Positions 1-8,438 of a stretch of 64,000 nt of DNA are shown here, piece by piece. How positions within the stretch are numbered: the stretch's first letter is position 1; the number at the start of each line of letters is the position of its first letter. This DNA comes from Paludisphaera borealis (GTDB taxonomy: Bacteria; Planctomycetota; Planctomycetia; Isosphaerales; Isosphaeraceae): contig NZ_CP019082.1 of NCBI RefSeq assembly GCF_001956985.1, positions 4,340,001 through 4,404,000 on the forward strand. The letters are read 5' to 3'. The position numbers and the translations under genes are program-made. Below the pieces are notes generated by a model. That model saw only the letters and a list, made by a program, of their open reading frames with translations. It did not search any database and was not told where the DNA came from.

Positions 1-1
1 G

Positions 2-1600
2 TTCGTGAAAGACTCTCGGCCCGACGCATATGAGCGATTGATCGCGCGGCTGCTCGAATCGCCGCACTACGGCGAGCGCTGGGGGCGGTTCTGGCTCGAC
101 CTGGCCCGGTTCGCCGAGACCAGCGGCTACGAGCGCGATCAGGAGAAGCCCGGCGCGTGGAAGTATCGCGACTGGGTGGTGAAGTCGCTCAACGACGACA
201 AGCCGTACGACCGCTTCGTGCTCGAACAGCTCGCCGGCGACGAGCTTCCCGACCGCGATGAGCAGACCGTGGTCGCCACCGGATTCTTGCGGCTGGGGAC
301 CTGGAACGACGAGCCGAACGACCCGCAGGACTACAAGTACGAGCGGCTCGAAGACATGGTCCACGCGACCACGACGGCGTTCCTGGGCATGACCGTGAAG
401 TGCGCCCGCTGTCATGATCATAAGTTCGACCCGATCCCGCAGACCGATTACTACCGGATCGCCGCGACGTTCTGGTCCGGTCCGATCGAGCCGCGCGAGC
501 GCGAACTGCTGGGGGGACCGTCGAGCAAGGAACTGGGCTATGACGTGCTCGGGTGGACCGACGTGACGCGCGCCCCCAGCGACCTGCACCTGTTGAAGAA
601 GGGCGAACACACGCGTCCCGGGCAGGTCGTGGCGCCGGGCGTGCTGTCGATGATCCCCGACCTCGATCGGCCGATCCCGCCGCCGCCGGCCGACGCCAAG
701 ACGACGCGTCGCCGGCTCACGCTGGCCGAGTGGATCAACGACCCGCGCCATCCGCTGGCCGCTCGCGTCTACGTGAATCGGATCTGGCAGCACCACTTCG
801 GCCGAGGGCTCGTGAGCACGTCCGACAACTTCGGGTTCACCGGCCAGAAGCCGTCGCATCCCGAGCTGCTCGACTGGCTGGCCGCCGAGTTCCTGCAAGG
901 CGGTCGGAAAAGCAAACGTATGCACTATCTGATGATGACGTCGTCCGCATATCAGCAGGCGTCGTCGCATCCCGAACAGGAGTCGAACGCGCAGAAGGAC
1001 GCCGACAATCGGCTGATCTGGCACGGGACGAGGCAGAGGCAAGACGCCGAGGCGCTCCGGGACGCCATCCTCGCCGTCAGCGGCCGTCTCGACCTCCGCG
1101 TCGGCGGACCGAGCTTCAAGCCGGTGGTCAGCGCCGAAGCCCTCGAAGGCCTGTCGATGAAAGGGGGGGGCATCGTCCCGTCGCCCCCGGAGGAGCAAAA
1201 CCGGCGCAGCCTCTACATGTACTCGCGGCGCGGTCTGCTTGCTCCCTTGATGACGACGTTCGACTTCTGCGACACGACCCTCCCGTGCGGTCAGCGCGAC
1301 GTCAGCGTGGTCGCGCCCCAGGCGCTCGCCCTGCTGAACGGCGACTTCGCCCACGAGCAGAGCGACGCGACGGCGCGCCGCGTGGGCGCGATCGCCGGCC
1401 GCGACGCCTCCGCCCGGGTCCGAACGGCCTGGCGGATCGTCCTGGCGCGCGATCCCAGCGCTGCCGAGGCGACGGCGGCGCTCCGGCATCTCGATCAACA
1501 AAAACGTCAGTTCCCCGACGCATCCAAGGCGGACGACCTCGCCCTGGCGTCGCTCTGCCACGTTCTGATCAACAGCAACGAGTTCGTGTTCGTGGATTAG
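2..1600 (+). CDS. DUF1549/DUF1553 (PSD1-type) cytochrome-associated protein, 5' partial
   Basis: This is the C-terminal 532 residues of a planctomycete PSD1-family protein; the reading frame is open at the window edge, so the signal peptide and any N-terminal cytochrome c domain lie upstream. The DUF1549 part covers about residues 1-160 and holds a heme-type CxxCH ([11 protein letters not shown], near base 400). The DUF1553 part starts near [17 protein letters not shown] and runs to the end. Such proteins are exported and are nearly always encoded next to a DUF1501 gene, which is the case here (next gene, same strand). Their biochemical role is not established; heme binding is inferred from the motif. 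Confidence 0.93.
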   Translation, partial: FVKDSRPDAYERLIARLLESPHYGERWGRFWLDLARFAETSGYERDQEKPGAWKYRDWVVKSLNDDKPYDRFVLEQLAGDELPDRDEQTVVATGFLRLGTWNDEPNDPQDYKYERLEDMVHATTTAFLGMTVKCARCHDHKFDPIPQTDYYRIAATFWSGPIEPRERELLGGPSSKELGYDVLGWTDVTRAPSDLHLLKKGEHTRPGQVVAPGVLSMIPDLDRPIPPPPADAKTTRRRLTLAEWINDPRHPLAARVYVNRIWQHHFGRGLVSTSDNFGFTGQKPSHPELLDWLAAEFLQGGRKSKRMHYLMMTSSAYQQASSHPEQESNAQKDADNRLIWHGTRQRQDAEALRDAILAVSGRLDLRVGGPSFKPVVSAEALEGLSMKGGGIVPSPPEEQNRRSLYMYSRRGLLAPLMTTFDFCDTTLPCGQRDVSVVAPQALALLNGDFAHEQSDATARRVGAIAGRDASARVRTAWRIVLARDPSAAEATAALRHLDQQKRQFPDASKADDLALASLCHVLINSNEFVFVD

Positions 1601-1645
1601 TAGGTGGGGAGTGCGCGCGGCCGTGGCGTGAGGGTGAGACGAGTC

Positions 1646-1729
1646 TACAAGCCCGAAGCGCCAGCGAGTGAATTGCGTCGTGTAGTGAAGCGGTGTTGAG
1701 TATTCACTCGCTGGCGCTTCGGGCTTGTA
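1646..1729. repeat. Palindromic intergenic repeat (family A), 28-bp arms
   Basis: Two perfectly complementary 28-base arms, 1646-1673 and 1702-1729, flank a 28-base spacer. The arm core is AAGCCCGAAGCGCCAGCGAG. The same core recurs at 19829-19856 (one arm) and 57331-57433 (imperfect pair), always outside genes, so this is a dispersed REP-like element. It lies between the DUF1549 and DUF1501 genes and could also act as a transcript hairpin. Confidence 0.85.
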
Positions 1730-1757
1730 TTCCAAGGATTCTGCCGGGAGCACGATC

Positions 1758-3214
1758 ATGAGCGAGAAGCGGCTTTTCCCCTGCGGCAATTCGCGCCGGG
1801 AGTTTTTGTGGGAGATGGGGGGCGGCTTCGCGGGGACGGCTCTCGCGGGCATGCTGGGGCTCGACGGCTTTTTCAACCGCCCGGCCTCGGCGGCCGAACC
1901 GGTCGCGAACGCGATGGCGGCGCGTCCGGGGCATTTTCCGAGCAAGGCGAAGAACGTCATCTTCTTGATGATGAACGGCGGCCCGAGCCAGGTCGACACG
2001 TTCGACCACAAGCCGGCGCTGGAGAAGTACGCCGGCAAGCCGCTCCCCGCCGACAAGAAGTTCATCAACTCGGGCGGTCGGAAGATGGGCTTCCTGACGC
2101 CCGCGTTCCGCAAGTTCCGACCCGGCGGCCAGAGCGGGCTGCTGGTGTCGGACTATTTCCCCCGGGTCCGCGAGCACGCCGACGAGCTGGCCGTCATCCG
2201 GTCGTGCCATACCGACAGCCATGCGCACGGCTCGGCGCTCGTGGCGATGAACACCGGCAAGACGTTCATCGGCCGGCCGTCGCTGGGGAGCTGGGCCGTC
2301 TACGGGCTGGGGAATGAAAATCAAAACCTGCCTGGATACGTCGTGATCCTCGACAAGCGCGGAGGGCCGATCAGCGGCCAGCCGAACTGGTCGAGCGGCT
2401 TCATGCCCGCCGGCTTCCAGGGGACGCTGTTCCGCCCCACGGGAACCCCGATCCTCGACCTGCAAGGCCCGAGCCACCTCGGCGGCAAGCCGCAGCGCGA
2501 GCAGCTCGACCTGCTCGCCCAGTTGAACCAAGAGCACCTGGACGCGCGCCCCGGCTGGCACGACCTGGCGGCGCGCGCCGCCTCGTACGAGCTGGCGTAT
2601 CGGATGCAGGCCGAAGCGCCGGAAGCCGTCGATCTGTCGAAGGAGACCGAGGAGACCAAGACGCTTTACGGCGTGGGCCGGCAGCCGACCGACGAGTTCG
2701 GGCGCAACTGCCTCGTCGCCCGGCGGCTCGTCGAGCGCGGGGTCCGGTTCGTCCAGCTCTATTCCGGCGGCGGCCACCTCGACGACACCTGGGACGCTCA
2801 CAACAATATCGAAGACAATCATTCCCGCCACGCCGCGGAGATCGATCAGCCGATCTCCGCCTTGCTCACCGACCTCAAGCGCCGGGGCCTGCTCGACTCG
2901 ACCCTCGTCGTCTGGGGGGGGAGTTCGGCCGGATGCCGTTCAGCGAGGGGCAGGGGGAGAAGGGGCGGAACCACAACCCCTACGGCTTCTCGATGTGGAT
3001 GGCCGGCGGCGGCGTCAAGGGGGGGATCGCGTACGGCGAGACCGACGACTTCGGCTTCGAAGCCGTGGTCGACAAGGTCCACCTCGCCGACATCCACGCC
3101 ACCATCCTCCATCTCCTGGGCATGAATCATGAAATGCTGACGTACTTTCATCAAGGTCGCAACGAACGATTGACCGATGTGAGCGGTCGCGTCGTCAAAG
3201 AGATCATCGCCTGA
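1758..3214 (+). pseudogene. DUF1501 protein, Tat-exported, interrupted by a -1 frameshift
   Basis: The frame begins at ATG 1758 with a twin-arginine signal (NSRREFLWEMGGGFAG) and reads as a DUF1501 protein, partner of the preceding DUF1549/1553 gene. At 2914-2921 there is a run of eight G; nine would be needed to read the family motif WGGEFGR. As written, the frame goes into [10 protein letters not shown] and terminates at 3125, while the true C-terminus ([14 protein letters not shown], then [12 protein letters not shown]) continues in the next frame to a stop at 3212-3214. The intact product would be about 485 residues. The 40135-38654 paralogue reads WGGEFGR without interruption. A homopolymer sequencing error is as likely as a real lesion. 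Confidence 0.85.
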
Positions 3215-3236
3215 TTTCGGTCCCCGATCTTCTTGG

Positions 3237-4409
3237 ATGGCCTTCTTCATGTCGTCGATGATCCAGCCTCAACTCCTGCGGCGAATGACCATGCGAAAGG
3301 TTCTGGAGGCGCTCCAGGACCGCGGTCCTTGCACGAGGGCGAGCCTGACCCGGATCTCGGGGATCAGCGCCCCGACGGTCTCGAAGGCCGTCGGCTCGCT
3401 GCTGGAATTCGGGCTGCTCGAAGAGGGGGATTCGATTCAGGGGGCGCCGGGGCGGCCCGGCACGCTGATCCGCCTGGCGCGGGACAGCGCGCAGGTGATC
3501 GGGGTGATCCTCGACGCCACCCGCTGCCACGTGATTTCGGCGGGTCTTGATGGGACGATTCGCCAGGACCGCCAGATCGATTTCCCAACGCCCGACAGTT
3601 ATGAATCGCTGCTCGACCGGATCGAAGCCTCGGCGCGGACGTTCATGGAGAAGAAGGGGGTGAAGACCCTGGGCCTGGGGATCAGCACGCCGGGCCTGAT
3701 CAACAGCCGGACGGGCCGGGCGATGCTCTCGCCCAACCTGCACGTCACCGACGGCCGCTCGCCCGATCAGGACCTGGCGCGGCGGCTGGGGGTCGATTGC
3801 GTGATGCATCAAGAAACGCAGGCGCTTTGCCTTGGCGAGCGGATGTACCGGGCGCCCGAGTCGTTCGACGACTTCGTCATGCTGGAGATCAGCACGGGGC
3901 TCGGCGTCGGCGTCGTGATGGACGGCCGTTTGATCGGGGGCCACAGCGGCCTGGCGGGCGAGCTCGGGCACGTCACGGTCGCCCTCGACGGGCCTCTTTG
4001 CGGCTGCGGCAATCGCGGCTGCCTGGAGACGCTCGCGACCGACTCGACCCTAACCCGCGCGATCTCCAAACACCTCGGTCGCGATGTCGGCATGGACGAC
4101 GTCAAGGCCTTGATCCGCGCCGGCGATCCGGTCGCCGAGCGCGCGCTGCAATCGGTCTGCGAATACCTGGCGATCGCCATCGCGGCGGCCGTCAACCTCT
4201 GGAACCCCGCCACCCTGTTCGTCCACGGCCGCCTGTTCGACGTCCGCGACGGCCTGTTCGAGACCATCTGCGACCTCGCCCGCAAGCGGACGCTCCCCCC
4301 CTCGCTCGCCGATTGCCAGATCCTCCGGGCGCGCTGGACCAAGCGGCACGGCGCCGTCGCCTGCGCCATCCACCACCTGTTCGACGCCCACGGCCCCGAC
4401 CGATCGTGA
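3237..4409 (+). CDS. ROK-family transcriptional regulator
   Basis: This 390-residue protein has an N-terminal winged-helix region (about residues 15-75, with ISGISAPTVSKAVGSLLEFG) and a C-terminal ROK sugar-kinase-like fold. The ROK zinc signature is complete (GELGHVTV, then GPLCGCGNRGCLE, about residues 243-268). The family includes NagC- and XylR-type repressors that sense a sugar or sugar phosphate. It starts 22 bases after the DUF1501 stop on the same strand, so it may be co-transcribed with the PSD1/DUF1501 pair. No operator was identified. Confidence 0.92.
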   Translation: MAFFMSSMIQPQLLRRMTMRKVLEALQDRGPCTRASLTRISGISAPTVSKAVGSLLEFGLLEEGDSIQGAPGRPGTLIRLARDSAQVIGVILDATRCHVISAGLDGTIRQDRQIDFPTPDSYESLLDRIEASARTFMEKKGVKTLGLGISTPGLINSRTGRAMLSPNLHVTDGRSPDQDLARRLGVDCVMHQETQALCLGERMYRAPESFDDFVMLEISTGLGVGVVMDGRLIGGHSGLAGELGHVTVALDGPLCGCGNRGCLETLATDSTLTRAISKHLGRDVGMDDVKALIRAGDPVAERALQSVCEYLAIAIAAAVNLWNPATLFVHGRLFDVRDGLFETICDLARKRTLPPSLADCQILRARWTKRHGAVACAIHHLFDAHGPDRS

Positions 4410-4746
4410 CCCCCCGACCTCCAGACGCCCCGTCGCCCAACGTCGGAGCCGAACTCGCGCGTCCTCGTCCGGCACGTATTGACGTGCGGCTTATTCTTGA
4501 GATAGGCTTCGTAGAGGCGAAGTCCTAATTGCTTAGGATGTCGCCGACGCCCTCCCGCCCGCGCCGATCCACTCTTCCCGGCCGCGCTTTGTCTCGGGGC
4601 TGAGATCGTTTTTTTTATTGATTCGATGGATGTATCGACCGCGTCGTCGCGGTCATGAGCCTGGGGCGGCCCGCGCCGAGGACGGCGGGGTTGAGGTAGG
4701 AAGCTGTTTGCGCTCTGGGCGGCGACGCGATCCATGGGGAGTTCGC
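4410..4746. other. Intergenic region without a recognised gene
   Basis: About 340 bases between the ROK gene and the DUF1559 gene. A locally AT-richer stretch (4490-4535 and the T run near 4610) may hold the promoter of the DUF1559 gene, but no consensus can be assigned with confidence. Confidence 0.4.
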
Positions 4747-5802
4747 ATGAAGAAGCAGCGTGGATTCACACTGATTGAGTTATTGGTGGTGATCGCCATC
4801 ATCGCGGTGCTGATCGCACTCTTGCTGCCGGCGGTGCAGGCGGCGCGCGAGGCGGCCCGCCGGGCGCAGTGCATCAACAATCTGAAGCAGCTCGGGCTCG
4901 GCCTGCACAATTACATTTCGACCAATGAGGCGACGCCGTCCCAGAACATGCCGACGCTCGCCGCCGGCCTGGACAACTGGGGATTCAACTGGTACACGGC
5001 CATGCTGCCGCAGGTTGAGCAGCAGGCGCTGTTCAACGCCGCGAATTTCTCGACGGACCCCTGGTCGGCCGACAACACGACGGCCGCCTACACGCAGTTG
5101 GCCCTCTGGATGTGCCCGTCCGAGAGCCGGACCGAGCGGCTCTACTACAGTTATGCGATCGCGAACTACGTCGCCAACTACGGCGGGCCGGGCTGTATCT
5201 CGCCTTACTCGGGCGTGATCGTTCCGGCGGTGAATCTCACCACGGAAGTCGGCCCGTACCTCGGCCCGGTCGGGCCGATCCGGATGGCGTCGATCACCGA
5301 CGGCACGTCGAACACCGCCGCGTTCAGCGAACGGCTGATCGGCATGCCCGGCAACGTGACGATCGCCCCCGGCTCGGTCGACTCCAAGCGGGGCGTCTAC
5401 GTCCTCACCAGCTCGGGCGCCGCTCAGAACACCGGAGCGGCCGGGGCGATGAACTTCGTCACCCAGTGCCGCGCGATGTCCGGCGCCGCGCTGCCCGTCA
5501 ACGGCAACGTGCTCGGCGAATACCAGTTCGTCGGCTACCCGGGGCACCAGGGACTCTCCAGCTACACCCACTATCTGCCCCCCAACACGGCGTCTTGCAA
5601 GAACCCCTCGAACATCGAGCCCGCCTTCTTGCTCGTCGGGCCGTTGAGCGCCGCTTCGGCGACCAGCAACCACCCGGGAGGGGTCAACACCGCCTTCTCC
5701 GACGGCTCGGTCCGGTTCATCAAGGACTCGGTCTCCCTTCAGGCCTGGTGGGCGCTCGGCAGCCGCAACGGCGGCGAAGTCATCAGCAGCGACGCTTATT
5801 GA
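4747..5802 (+). CDS. DUF1559 prepilin-like protein
   Basis: A 351-residue protein starting at ATG 4747, with a type IV prepilin N-terminus ([20 protein letters not shown]) that would be cleaved before FTLIE, followed by the conserved [19 protein letters not shown] helix. The C-terminal H-x9-DG box is present (NHPGGVNTAFSDGSVRF). The family (SBP_bac_10/DUF1559) is strongly expanded in planctomycetes and is thought to be exported through a pseudopilus-like machine; function is unknown. Upstream in-frame codons to 4618 lack the signature, so the ATG next to the prepilin peptide was chosen. A small lipoprotein gene follows, as in the second DUF1559 locus at 49670. Confidence 0.95.
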   Translation: MKKQRGFTLIELLVVIAIIAVLIALLLPAVQAAREAARRAQCINNLKQLGLGLHNYISTNEATPSQNMPTLAAGLDNWGFNWYTAMLPQVEQQALFNAANFSTDPWSADNTTAAYTQLALWMCPSESRTERLYYSYAIANYVANYGGPGCISPYSGVIVPAVNLTTEVGPYLGPVGPIRMASITDGTSNTAAFSERLIGMPGNVTIAPGSVDSKRGVYVLTSSGAAQNTGAAGAMNFVTQCRAMSGAALPVNGNVLGEYQFVGYPGHQGLSSYTHYLPPNTASCKNPSNIEPAFLLVGPLSAASATSNHPGGVNTAFSDGSVRFIKDSVSLQAWWALGSRNGGEVISSDAY

Positions 5803-5899
5803 TTTGATCAGTCGAATTTGATCCGGTCGGGGCTCGCGCGCGTCGCCGGCCCCGGCCGTTCCCCGATCATCACGGCGACACGCCGAGGAGTTTCTTTAC

Positions 5900-6100
5900 G
5901 TGAAGCGCTTGATCTTGTCCGGTTGCATCGTCGTCCTCTCGATCAACCTCGTCGGCTGCGGCGGTGGCGTCGTGGAGGGCATGCCCGCGAACGCCGCGGC
6001 CGCGCCGGGCCCTCCCGCCGACCGCCAGAAGCAGATGGACGAGCACCGCAACGGTATGAAGTCGCAAAGCAAGCACGCCCGCCCCAGGCCCGCTCGCTGA
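5900..6100 (+). CDS. Small predicted lipoprotein
   Basis: A 66-residue product starting at GTG 5900, preceded by GAGGAG at 5885-5890. It has a short hydrophobic leader and a lipobox (NLVGC, Cys20), then a Gly/Ala-rich and basic tail. It lies 97 bases after a DUF1559 gene; small lipoproteins commonly follow these genes in planctomycetes. No functional domain is recognised. Confidence 0.75.
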   Translation: MKRLILSGCIVVLSINLVGCGGGVVEGMPANAAAAPGPPADRQKQMDEHRNGMKSQSKHARPRPAR

Positions 6101-6203
6101 CGAGGCCGGCCGCGCCGCGTTGCGACGTGGTTGTTGCGGCGCGGCGCCGGAAACCTTAAGATATCGAACGCGATCCGTCGTCCACCCACCGCGGAGAAAG
6201 TTC

Positions 6204-6605
6204 GTGCGAATCACGTTTCGAGCCGTCCGAGGAGTCTTTCAGGAGGATGAAGAACTCCTCTCCGCCGGGTTCGACTCCGGAGCGGACTGGGAGGAGAAGG
6301 GCGGCCACTTCCTCAGCTTGCAGCGCAGCGCCGAGGGGCTTCGAGGCGACCTCGAAGACTGGGAGGCGGACGGCCTCTACGTCGAGCTCGACGACCAGGT
6401 CTACAGCGGCTACGGGGTGGTCCGCGAGTGCCGGCTGAGCCGGGGCATGCTCTCGGTCGACCTCGAAACGCCGATCGAGGACGCCGAAGAGATCGAGGGA
6501 TTCGACGTCGAGCTGGCGATCGACGACAAGAGCTTCGACGCATTGAAGGCCGGACTCCCTCGGATCATCGAGGGGAGCCTGGCCCAGTTGGTGGTCGTCG
6601 AGTGA
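6204..6605 (+). CDS. Imm10-like immunity protein
   Basis: A 133-residue acidic protein. GTG 6204 was chosen because GCGGAGAAAG lies just before it and the conserved sequence begins there (RITFRAVRGVFQEDEELLS). The pattern of an early strand, FLSLQRS, YVELDDQVYSGYGVV and a late FDVELAIDDKSFDALKAGL matches the Imm10 family (PF15588 type) as I know it. Imm10 proteins are thought to neutralise polymorphic toxins. The gene converges with a SUKH protein whose stop lies 16 bases away; no toxin gene is visible in the window, so either the toxin is elsewhere or this is an orphan immunity gene. Confidence 0.7.
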   Translation: MRITFRAVRGVFQEDEELLSAGFDSGADWEEKGGHFLSLQRSAEGLRGDLEDWEADGLYVELDDQVYSGYGVVRECRLSRGMLSVDLETPIEDAEEIEGFDVELAIDDKSFDALKAGLPRIIEGSLAQLVVVE

Positions 6606-6621
6606 CGGCGGGCTCGGGCCC

Positions 6622-7680
6622 TCATTCCTCCCTCGGGGGCCCGGAGTCGATCTCGCCGTCGGCCCCGGAGCGGTCGGACGTCTCCTCGATCTGCTGACGG
6701 AGGATCTCGGACAGGGGCGTAAGCCCGGGGAAAGTCGCTCGCGGCTTCGATTCGGCGAGCTGATCCGGCGTCTCCCGCCGCGGAACCATGGCGGCCCGGC
6801 TCGACTCCCGCGATTCGGCGACGCGCGCGGCCGGGCCCAGGACGGCCGACCGGAGGGCTTCGAGCCGTCCTCGATCGGCCGACTCGAACGCGACGTAGAT
6901 CGGCGCGCCATGGGTCACCGAATTCTTCCAACCCGACTCGCCGACCTTCGAGGAGGCGAGGTAGACGATCCCGTCGAACTCCTCGGATTGCAGGTGGAGG
7001 GCGAACGTCGCGTCCGGGGGCGGGCGGTACGAATGGATGGTCGCCAGGGGGGCGACGATCGGCCCGGGCAGGGTGGTCTTCGAGAGGATTTCCGACTCCG
7101 AATCGCGCTGTCGGGTGTAGAGGATCAAACCGACGTCGCGTCGGATCAGGACCTGTTCGAGGGACGACTGTTCGCCGTCCCAGGTCGAGGTTTCGACGAC
7201 CTCGCGGCCGAGGACGTCCGGGGCGTCGACCGTCTCGTCCCAATCGACGACGGGGGCGTCGTCGGTCTCGATCTGCGCCGCGATGAACTCGTCGAGAGAG
7301 TCCGCCACGTGGTCGACCTCAAGGTCGCCGAGGGTGTACGAAGCGACGCTCGGCTCCCCCTCGGGTCCGTTGGCGTTGTAGTCCAGCAAGAGGCCCAGCT
7401 CGCCCTCGGTGTGCCGGCCGAACTCGAAGACCAGGCCGCGGTTCTCGACCTCGTGTTCGACGGAGGCGTGTTCCCAGAAATCCGGACCGACCTGCTTGAT
7501 CGCGCCGAGCGGCGAGATGTCGATGGGAGCGTCGCGGAGCGCGCCGCCGTCCCGAATCGCGAGGGCCTCGCGCAGCAGCCTGGGGAGGACGACGGCGTGA
7601 TTCCGCTCCCAGTCCGCCAGCTCGTCCGGAGTCGCCCCGGCGCCGTCGTCGTCCTTCCAGAAACCCTCGAGATCGATCAT
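6622..7680 (-). CDS. SMI1/KNR4 (SUKH) family protein
   Basis: A 352-residue protein starting at ATG 7680. The N-terminal 130 residues fit the SUKH fold: a DELADWERNHAVVLPRLLREAL helix, a loop with IRDGGALRD, then ISPLGAI and the acidic strand region GLVFEFGRHTEGELGLLLDY. The remaining about 200 residues (ILYTRQRDSESEILSK onward) are not assigned. SUKH proteins mostly act as immunity proteins against nucleases or other toxins. It is convergent with the Imm10-like gene, so two different immunity folds sit next to each other. In-frame sequence upstream to 7920 lacks domain character and is excluded. Confidence 0.75.
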   Translation of the reverse strand: MIDLEGFWKDDDGAGATPDELADWERNHAVVLPRLLREALAIRDGGALRDAPIDISPLGAIKQVGPDFWEHASVEHEVENRGLVFEFGRHTEGELGLLLDYNANGPEGEPSVASYTLGDLEVDHVADSLDEFIAAQIETDDAPVVDWDETVDAPDVLGREVVETSTWDGEQSSLEQVLIRRDVGLILYTRQRDSESEILSKTTLPGPIVAPLATIHSYRPPPDATFALHLQSEEFDGIVYLASSKVGESGWKNSVTHGAPIYVAFESADRGRLEALRSAVLGPAARVAESRESSRAAMVPRRETPDQLAESKPRATFPGLTPLSEILRQQIEETSDRSGADGEIDSGPPREE

Positions 7681-8047
7681 CGGCTTCTTGCTCCTTCCGG
7701 AACCCCGCCGACCGGGCGCGACGCGCGAGGAGAGGCGGGGCAGGAGTGTACGATAGTTTCCCGCCCGCGAAGGTTTCAAGGACTCACCTCGGCGACGATG
7801 CGGACGCTTCGCCCGGATCGACGTCGTTCCGCTTGGCCTGGCCCGGGCCGGAGACGGTAACATGGGGCGGCGGATCGTGCTTCTGGCATTGACGATCGAT
7901 GAGACGCGGAGTGCCGCCATGTCGTGCGTTGGCGCGGTTCTCTCTTGGGTTGCAGACGGCGATCAAAATCGGCTGTCGCGAGCATGCCTTCTCTTCTTGC
8001 GAGAGAAGGGAATTCGGCCCCGGCCCGCATCCCAAAAGCAAACCGCG
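7681..8047. other. Intergenic region carrying a dispersed repeat
   Basis: About 370 bases separating the SUKH start and the end of the Cas2-like gene. It contains the family B repeat at 7975-8018, plus a segment near 8030-8054 (GCATCCCAAAAGCAAA...CGCGCTAA) that resembles sequence at 44831-44853. No gene is supported. Confidence 0.5.
7975..8018. repeat. Dispersed intergenic repeat (family B)
   Basis: A 44-base element sharing GTCGCGAGCATGCCTTCTC and GAGAAGGGAATTCGGC with 43421-43464. The CCTTCTC/GAGAAGG halves form a small hairpin. A partial relative (GCATGCCTTCTC) occurs at about 58022-58033. Confidence 0.75.
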
Positions 8048-8350
8048 CTAAACCCTTCGATAGCAGTCGTCTTTGGTTTTCGCGTTCCGGCACGACCAGT
8101 CTCCCGCCAGGGGAGCGACGAGGAATCCGCCCTCGTTGCCGGCGAAGACGGATGTGGACAGTATTTTGAAGAGGTTGTCGAGCGGTTCGTCGGTCTCGAT
8201 CACCCAGGTCCTCGCCATCACGTGGCAAGGCTTCCCGATCTTCGTCAAGGCGCGCTCGACGGCCCTGGAATCGCGATCGGATTCGGGATCCTCCGTCGTG
8301 ATGAGGAACAACCGACGGGGCGCTTCGCTCGCTCCCTTTGAAGCCGACAT
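8048..8350 (-). CDS. Small Cas2/SinR-like protein
   Basis: A 100-residue protein starting at ATG 8350, with AAGGA nine bases upstream on the coding strand. The pattern of a first strand RRLFLITTE (12-20), helix, then ARTWVIETDE (46-55) and a last strand FLVAPLAGDW (75-84) resembles the standalone Cas2-like SinR proteins, small ferredoxin-fold proteins with a conserved TW..xT and an L.G.W ending. This assignment is by pattern only. It follows the TIR gene on the same strand after an 88-base gap and is probably co-transcribed with it. No cas gene or CRISPR array is nearby. Its job in the cassette is unknown; it could be a nuclease-like partner, an antitoxin or a sensor. Confidence 0.6.
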   Translation of the reverse strand: MSASKGASEAPRRLFLITTEDPESDRDSRAVERALTKIGKPCHVMARTWVIETDEPLDNLFKILSTSVFAGNEGGFLVAPLAGDWSCRNAKTKDDCYRRV

Positions 8351-8438
8351 TTGAGAATATCCTTGTGTCTTGGGCGTTCTGGGCGACACGAGCCGGGCAG
8401 GGGTCGGCGGTCGCCCCGGTGCGGATCCGATCGGACGA

